Shown: positions 5,897-9,877 of the stretch, in pieces
Layout: every line of letters begins with the position of its first letter
Numbering within the stretch: the stretch's first letter is position 1
NCBI GenBank assembly: GCA_034430335.1
Contig: DAOUES010000226.1
Span: forward strand, 1 to 9,877
Direction of reading: 5' to 3'
From: JAFGOY01 sp034430335
GTDB taxonomy: Bacteria > Chloroflexota > Anaerolineae > Aggregatilineales > UBA3940
DNA: 9,877 bases
Translations under genes and position numbers: made by a program
Notes under the pieces: model-generated
Database searches by the model: none
Seen by the model: the letters and a program-made list of their open reading frames with translations, nothing else
What the model was told of the DNA's origin: nothing

Positions 5897-6973
5897 ATGA
5901 GCCTGGAACTTGAGGTGCTGTGCGTCCTCCCCGATGCATCGATTCGGGACGTGATCGGCTGCATCGATAAAAACGAACAGGGGATCGCGCTGGTCACCGA
6001 CTCGGATCGACACCTGCTGGGGACGATCACCGATGGCGATATCCGGCGGGCGATGCTGGCGGGGATCGACCTGGATTCGCCTGCCAGTGAGATTCTGGCG
6101 CGGAAAGCCGGTACGGACTACTCGCAGCCCATCACCGCACCGGCTGACAGCACACAAACCGATCTGGCGCGCCTGATGCAGGAACGCGAGGTCAGGCAAA
6201 TCCCACTGGTCGACGCTGAAAACCGCGTGGTTCGTATGGTGACGTTCGACAAACTGCTCCCGTCGCAGGGGCTGCCAATGCAGGCGGTGATTATGGCGGG
6301 GGGATTGGGCACACGGCTGCGCCCACTGACCGACGAACTCCCCAAGCCGATGCTGCCGGTCGGCGACCGCCCGCTGATGGAACGGATCGTCGAGCAACTG
6401 AGGGAGGCCGGTATCCAGCGGGTGAGTGTGACCACCCATTTCCAGCCGGAGAAAATCTCCAAGCATTTTGGCAACGGCGAGTTGTTTGGCGTGGACATCA
6501 ACTACGTGGAGGAAGAACAGCCCCTGGGCACCGCCGGGGCGCTGGGGTTGATGGAAACCCCAAATGAGCCGGTGCTGGTGATCAACGGCGATATCCTGAC
6601 ACGGGTCGATTTCCGGTCGATGCTGACCTATCACCAGAAACACAAGGCCGACCTGACCGTCGCGGTGCGGCAGTATGATATCCAGGTGCCTTACGGGGTG
6701 ATCGACTGTGAAGGGCCTTATGTCACCGGGGTTCGAGAGAAACCCAGGATGGGATTTTTCGTCAATGCGGGAATCTATCTATTGGAACCACTGGCGCTGC
6801 GGTTCATTCCGAACGGTGAGCATTTCGATATGACCGAATTGATCGAGAAGCTGATCGTGGAAGATCGGACGGTGGTCAGCTTCCCGATTGTCGAATACTG
6901 GCTGGACATCGGGCAGCACGAGGATTATGTTCAGGCCAACCGTGACGCGGCAGAAGGGAGACTCTCGTCTTGA
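5897..6973 (+). CDS. ptmE: CBS-domain sugar-1-phosphate nucleotidyltransferase (PtmE-type, probable GlcN-1-P guanylyltransferase)
   Basis: This 358-residue fusion has a tandem CBS pair at about 1-122 (GTITDGDIRRAML typical of CBS1; QIPLVDAENRVVRMVT in CBS2). A nucleotidyltransferase domain follows from 128, with AGGLGTRLRPLTDELPKPML (134-153), Gly231-Asp232 in VINGD for metal and nucleotide, GVREKPR (278-284) and EYWLDIG (333-339). The same CBS plus NTP-transferase order occurs in Campylobacter PtmE, which makes GDP-glucosamine for legionaminate. GDP over UDP/dTDP is by analogy only. The CBS pair may sense an adenylate ligand. The start at 5897 was chosen over 5825: AGGA (5885-5888) is 8 bases upstream, and the longer form would overlap the amidotransferase by 49 bases with an unrelated extension. 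The stop overlaps the next start by 4 bases. Confidence 0.9.
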   Translation: MSLELEVLCVLPDASIRDVIGCIDKNEQGIALVTDSDRHLLGTITDGDIRRAMLAGIDLDSPASEILARKAGTDYSQPITAPADSTQTDLARLMQEREVRQIPLVDAENRVVRMVTFDKLLPSQGLPMQAVIMAGGLGTRLRPLTDELPKPMLPVGDRPLMERIVEQLREAGIQRVSVTTHFQPEKISKHFGNGELFGVDINYVEEEQPLGTAGALGLMETPNEPVLVINGDILTRVDFRSMLTYHQKHKADLTVAVRQYDIQVPYGVIDCEGPYVTGVREKPRMGFFVNAGIYLLEPLALRFIPNGEHFDMTELIEKLIVEDRTVVSFPIVEYWLDIGQHEDYVQANRDAAEGRLSS

Positions 6974-7956
6974 ACTGGAGCGGAAAACGGGTGCTGGTAA
7001 CGGGCGCGGGTGGGTTCATCGGGAGCCACCTGGCCGAAAAACTGGTCGAAGCCGGGGCCGAGGTCAGGGCAATGGTGCATTACAACGCGCTGGGCACCTG
7101 GGGCTGGCTCGATCAATCGGCGGTGCGGGACGAGATGAACATCGTGGCGGGGGATGTCGCCGACCGGGACAGCGTGCGGCAGGCGATGGAATCGACCGAG
7201 ATCGTCTTTCACCTGGCGGCGTTGATCGCGATTCCCTATTCATACCACGCGCCTGCCTCGTATGTGCGGACGAACGTCGAGGGGACGCTGAACGTCCTGC
7301 AAAACGCCCGCGACCTGGGGGTCGAACGGGTGGTGCATACCTCGACGAGCGAGGTATACGGGACGGCGCGGATCGTGCCGATCAGCGAAGAACACCCGCT
7401 GCAAGGACAGTCGCCTTACTCGGCGAGCAAGATCGGGGCGGACAAACTGGCCGAGGCGTTCCATCTCTCGTTCGATGTGCCGGTGGTGACGGTGCGGCCC
7501 TTCAACACCTTCGGGCCGAGGCAGTCGGCGCGGGCGGTGATTCCGGCGATTATCACGCAGTGCCTGGCGGGGGAGAAAAGTATCCGGCTGGGAAACCTGA
7601 CCCCGACCCGCGATCTGAATTATGTCGCCAATACAGTGGATGGGTTCCTGGCGGCGGCAGCAGCACCGGGGGCACCGGGGCAGACCTTCAACCTGGGTTC
7701 GGGGCGGGAGATCGGCATCGGCGACCTGGCCCGCCTGATCGCATCGCTGGTGGGGGTCGAGATTACAATCGAAACGGACGAACAACGCGTGCGGCCATCG
7801 GGGAGCGAGGTCGAGCGGCTGCTGGCCGATGCATCGAAAGCGTGCGAGGTGCTGGGCTGGACTCCACAGGTCAGCCTGGAAGAGGGTTTACAGCGCACCA
7901 TCGACTGGCTGCGCGATCATATGGAGAGGTACCGGCCTGATGTCTATGTCTTATAG
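6970..7956 (+). CDS. legB: NAD-dependent NDP-GlcNAc 4,6-dehydratase, LegB family
   Basis: This 328-residue extended SDR has the NAD-binding motif TGAGGFIGSH (11-20), Asp62 in AGDVAD, HLAALIAIPYSY (81-92), the active-site TSTSEVYG (124-131) with Glu128, and the catalytic YSASK pair Tyr150/Lys154. The SIPYSY-type segment and RPFNTFGPRQSARAVIP are characteristic of LegB. The enzyme removes water to give the 4-keto-6-deoxy intermediate, substrate GDP-GlcNAc in Campylobacter legionaminate synthesis. The TTG start at 6970 overlaps the upstream TGA in TTGA, with GGGAG (6956-6960) 9 bases upstream. It overlaps the aminotransferase gene by 17 bases. Other NDP-sugar epimerases/dehydratases share the fold, but the adjacent LegC and PtmE partners make the LegB call strong. 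Confidence 0.92.
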   Translation: MNWSGKRVLVTGAGGFIGSHLAEKLVEAGAEVRAMVHYNALGTWGWLDQSAVRDEMNIVAGDVADRDSVRQAMESTEIVFHLAALIAIPYSYHAPASYVRTNVEGTLNVLQNARDLGVERVVHTSTSEVYGTARIVPISEEHPLQGQSPYSASKIGADKLAEAFHLSFDVPVVTVRPFNTFGPRQSARAVIPAIITQCLAGEKSIRLGNLTPTRDLNYVANTVDGFLAAAAAPGAPGQTFNLGSGREIGIGDLARLIASLVGVEITIETDEQRVRPSGSEVERLLADASKACEVLGWTPQVSLEEGLQRTIDWLRDHMERYRPDVYVL

Positions 7957-9139
7957 CAAACCGACAAAATCCTACGAACCGGGGGCCAAAATCGAGGGGG
8001 GAATACCGCTCTGCGTACCGGAGATGGGTGGCAACGAGTGGGCATATATCAAAGACTGCCTCGATACCGGCTGGGTGTCGTCGGTGGGATTGTACGTCAC
8101 CCGGTTCGAGAACGAGATCGCGGCGACTGTCGGCACGAAATATGCGATCGCCTGTGTGAACGGCACGGCGGCGCTGCACATCGCACTGCTGGTGGCCGGG
8201 GTGGAGCCGGATGACGAGGTGCTGATGCCCTCGCTGACGTTCATCGCCCCGGCGAACGCGGTGCGCTATGCGGGCGCGTGGCCGGTGTTCATCGATTCGG
8301 AGCCGGAATACTGGCAGATGGACCCGGCGCTGGTGGCTGACTTTTTTACCAATCAGTGTGAACGATCTGGCGGAGTGCTGCGGAACAAATCGACCGGGCG
8401 GCGGGTGAAGGCGATCATGCCGGTGCATGTCGGCGGGCACCCGGTGGATATGGATGCGATCAATCCAATCGCCCACGAGTATGATCTGCCGGTGATCGAG
8501 GATGCAACCGAGAGCCTGGGGGCGACTTACAAAGGTCAACTGACCGGACGGCTGGGGGACATCGCCTGCTTCAGTTTCAACGGCAACAAGGTGATCACCT
8601 CCGGGGGCGGGGGGATGATCGTCACCGACGACGAACAGATGGCGGCCAAAGCCCGCTACCTGACCACCCAGGCCAAAGACGACCCGGTCGAGTACGTCCA
8701 TTACGAGATCGGCTATAACTACCGGCTGACGAACATCCAGGCGGCGCTGGGCTGCGCCCAACTGGAACTGCTGGACGAGTATCTCGCTGCAAAGCGGCGG
8801 ATCGCAGAGACGTACCGTGAGGCATTCGAGGCGGTGCCGGGGATCGCGCCGATGCCGCAGGCCGAATGGGTGGAAAGCACCTTCTGGTTGTATACCATTC
8901 TGGTCGATGAAGATGTCTACGGAATGGACAGCCGGGCGCTGCTGAAAAAACTGGGCGAACGGAAAATCCAGTCGCGCCCGCTCTGGCAGCCGATTCACCT
9001 GAGCAAAGCGCACGCGAATTCGCCGAAAGCTGACTGCCCGGTAGCGGAGCGGCTCAACCGGATGGGGTTGAGCATCCCCAGTTCGGTGGGGCTGACGGCG
9101 GCGGAGCAGGCGGCGGTGATCGAGGCGATTGTGGGGTAG
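7940..9139 (+). CDS. legC: LegC-family PLP-dependent sugar aminotransferase
   Basis: This 399-residue DegT/DnrJ/EryC1-type aminotransferase transfers an amino group (usually from glutamate) to C4 of the 4-keto-6-deoxy sugar made by LegB. LDTGWVSSVGLYVTRFE (41-57) is typical of LegC. NGTAAL (74-79) binds the PLP phosphate, Asp188 in VIEDATESLGA contacts the pyridine nitrogen, and Lys217 in FSFNGNK is the Schiff-base lysine. The C-terminal RPLWQPIH (346-353) is the usual sugar-binding loop. The reading frame is open back to 7829, but GGAGAGG (7923-7929) is 10 bases before the ATG at 7940 and 16 before the ATG at 7946, so 7940 is chosen. This is the last gene of the rightward cluster; no clear terminator is seen after it. 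Confidence 0.92.
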   Translation: MSMSYSKPTKSYEPGAKIEGGIPLCVPEMGGNEWAYIKDCLDTGWVSSVGLYVTRFENEIAATVGTKYAIACVNGTAALHIALLVAGVEPDDEVLMPSLTFIAPANAVRYAGAWPVFIDSEPEYWQMDPALVADFFTNQCERSGGVLRNKSTGRRVKAIMPVHVGGHPVDMDAINPIAHEYDLPVIEDATESLGATYKGQLTGRLGDIACFSFNGNKVITSGGGGMIVTDDEQMAAKARYLTTQAKDDPVEYVHYEIGYNYRLTNIQAALGCAQLELLDEYLAAKRRIAETYREAFEAVPGIAPMPQAEWVESTFWLYTILVDEDVYGMDSRALLKKLGERKIQSRPLWQPIHLSKAHANSPKADCPVAERLNRMGLSIPSSVGLTAAEQAAVIEAIVG

Positions 9140-9329
9140 GGATTCAGGATTTATCCGCGAATTGCAGCGGTCAGCGATTGATCCGGCGACAGGGCATTAT
9201 CAGCGATCAGATCGGCGGGCATAGCGGCTCCAAAATCACGTGACTGGAGGCGGAAACGGAATCGCGATATATTTCGTATAGGACTACATCTCAGGCACAA
9301 GGTCGCCTAAAGAATGTGTGTGCATAATC
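9140..9329. other. Gene-free spacer between convergent genes
   Basis: This 190-base stretch separates the last rightward gene from the leftward zinc-ribbon gene. I find no convincing gene, RNA or intrinsic terminator in it. It holds a short nested dyad around TCACGTGA (9228-9249). Base composition shifts from GC-rich on the left to AT-richer on the right at roughly 9240-9260. Confidence 0.5.
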
Positions 9330-9638
9330 TTACCGTTCTAGCCACCGATGCTTACAATCCAGGCACGTGTGTTGATATTGTGTTTTCTTCTCCCCTAAGA
9401 AGTATTTGTATAATTGTGGGCCCCCTAATACTATAAACGTTATCCCCGTGACTAGTAAATATCCCGATGGTTGTTCGCCCCAATTTGCGATACTTACCCA
9501 CAGTATCCCAATGCCTAAAAGTGTCATAAACCCCCCTCCAAATAAGTCAACGAACTTGCTTACGTTCCTTCCTGAATTTGGATAATACATACTTTCTTGT
9601 GTTGAGAATCTGGATCCATTGCATTTTGGACAAGTCAT
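9330..9638 (-). CDS. Small membrane protein with a zinc ribbon split around two TM helices
   Basis: This is a 102-residue protein of unrecognised family. It opens MTCPKCNGSRF with a CxxC knuckle (Cys3, Cys6) and closes HTCLDCKHRW with a second (Cys92, Cys95). Between them are two hydrophobic stretches (about 35-51 and 59-75) joined by a short polar turn, so a TM hairpin would bring both knuckles to the same side and let them form one zinc ribbon. AAGGAG (complement of 9646-9651) lies 7 bases before the ATG and supports translation. Composition is clearly AT-richer than the sugar cluster, and the gene runs convergent to it, so it is a separate and perhaps acquired unit. No function is assigned; similar small zinc-ribbon membrane proteins often sit in accessory regions. 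Confidence 0.72.
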   Translation of the reverse strand: MTCPKCNGSRFSTQESMYYPNSGRNVSKFVDLFGGGFMTLLGIGILWVSIANWGEQPSGYLLVTGITFIVLGGPQLYKYFLGEKKTQYQHTCLDCKHRWLER

Positions 9639-9691
9639 TTTAACTCTCCTTCCATTTCCTGAATCTTATTCAAATCATTCGCTTGTCGCTC

Positions 9692-9721
9692 TTTGATGTT
9701 ACATATTTCACCTACATCAAA
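9692..9721. promoter_or_regulatory. 8-bp inverted repeat upstream of the zinc-ribbon gene (possible operator)
   Basis: TTTGATGT (9692-9699) and ACATCAAA (9714-9721) are perfect inverted copies separated by 14 bases. Half-site centres are 22 bases apart, about two helical turns, as for dimeric regulators. It lies 54 bases upstream of the leftward gene's start and next to the insertion-sequence edge. No regulator gene is visible. Confidence 0.35.
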
Positions 9722-9724
9722 TTC

Positions 9725-9752
9725 TTTATTCTCTTTTCGGGTTCTGTTGCAA
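9725..9752 (-). promoter_or_regulatory. Possible hybrid promoter reading out of the IS6-like end
   Basis: On the minus strand, TTGCAA inside the terminal repeat (9747-9752) could serve as a -35 box, followed after 16 bases by AATAAA (9725-9730), a 4/6 match to the -10 consensus. IS6-family ends such as IS257 and IS26 are known to supply a TTGCAA -35 for adjacent genes. A start near 9718 would transcribe the zinc-ribbon gene. Both boxes are weak. Confidence 0.3.
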
Positions 9753-9877
9753 AAAATCCGGACAAAATACAGATAGGCAAGAAAAGGCTAAAGAGTAGAT
9801 TCTAACTTACGCGGCTAAACCAAACAGGTCATTGATGAACTGTGTCTGTGCTTGAATATTGCCTTTGTCTACGCCCT
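9740..9877 (-). mobile_element. Edge of an IS6-family-like insertion sequence, running off the window
   Basis: GGTTCTGTTGCAAA at 9740-9753 closely matches the terminal inverted repeat of IS6-family elements such as IS257/IS431. A transposase C-terminus on the minus strand stops 67 bases inside this end (9807), as expected for the 3' side of such an element. The element extends past the right edge, so the other repeat and the 8-bp target duplication cannot be seen. If the boundary is right, the duplication copy on this side would be TCTTTTCG (9732-9739). Confidence 0.65.
9807..9877 (-). CDS. IS6-family-like transposase, C-terminal fragment only (window edge)
   Basis: Reading leftward from the window edge, the last 22 residues before a TAA are GVDKGNIQAQTQFINDLFGL followed by AA. 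The QxQFINxLFGLAA ending resembles the C-terminus of some IS6-family transposases, and its position just inside an IS6-like terminal repeat supports the call. The DDE catalytic core lies off the window, so intactness cannot be judged. Without the terminal repeat this short piece would not be identifiable. Confidence 0.6.
   Translation of the reverse strand, partial: GVDKGNIQAQTQFINDLFGLAA

Noticed and set aside
6888..7940. 350-codon plus-strand frame overlapping the LegB gene
   Set aside because: It is a +1-type shadow of LegB, rich in Gly and Arg, with no motif, while the LegB frame has complete SDR motifs.
7871..9013. 380-codon open frame on the minus strand
   Set aside because: It lies opposite the LegC-type gene with its complete PLP motifs. 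The His/Arg-rich translation is typical of a GC-rich shadow frame.
9150..9221. 23-codon minus-strand frame starting MPADLIADN with a GGAG upstream
   Set aside because: It is too short, with no recognised family and no further support. It may be a fragment of something lost, but cannot be called a gene.
9228..9249. Nested dyad CTCCA/TGGAG around TCACGTGA
   Set aside because: The arms are only 5 bp and no T-run follows. It is not convincing as a terminator for the LegC gene or as an operator.

Overview
The window is a GC-rich bacterial chromosome segment. Almost all of it is one rightward cluster for making and decorating a nucleotide-activated amino sugar. The families match a legionaminic-acid-type (nonulosonate) route combined with an acetamidino (amidine) modification module. 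High GC, long antisense shadow ORFs, GTG/TTG starts and a REP-like GC-rich palindrome would fit a Chloroflexota-type or similar environmental bacterium, but taxonomy cannot be fixed from sequence alone. This assignment is a weak inference.

Layout. Block 1 (1-1894) holds the C-terminal two thirds of a sugar N-formyltransferase, a PIG-L/LmbE-type N-deacetylase and a NeuD/PglD-type left-handed beta-helix acetyltransferase, with stop/start overlaps. A 102-base gap with two hairpins follows. Block 2 (1997-3554) holds overlapping HisF-like and HisH-like genes of the glycan (HisF2/HisH2) type. After 81 bases, block 3 (3636-9139) holds a SAM methyltransferase, an N-acetyl-sugar amidotransferase (WbpG/PseA type), a CBS-domain sugar-1-phosphate nucleotidyltransferase (PtmE type), a LegB-type 4,6-dehydratase and a LegC-type aminotransferase. 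Spacings in block 3 run from 23 bases to a 17-base overlap.

How the genes fit together (inference from families). The PtmE-like enzyme makes the NDP-(probably GDP-) amino sugar. LegB makes the 4-keto-6-deoxy sugar and LegC aminates C4. The NeuD/PglD-like enzyme could acetylate that amine, the LegH step. HisH releases ammonia from glutamine, HisF passes it on, and the PP-loop amidotransferase uses it to turn an N-acetyl group into an acetamidino group. The methyltransferase could methylate that amidine or another position. The deacetylase and formyltransferase pair could replace N-acetyl with N-formyl. LegG (hydrolysing epimerase), LegI (synthase), LegF (CMP-transferase) and any glycosyltransferase are not in the window.

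After 9139 the sequence changes character. A 190-base stretch without a gene is followed by an AT-richer region with a leftward gene for a small two-TM protein carrying a split zinc ribbon. The window ends in the edge of an IS6-family-like insertion sequence: a terminal repeat at about 9740 and the last 22 codons of a transposase on the minus strand.
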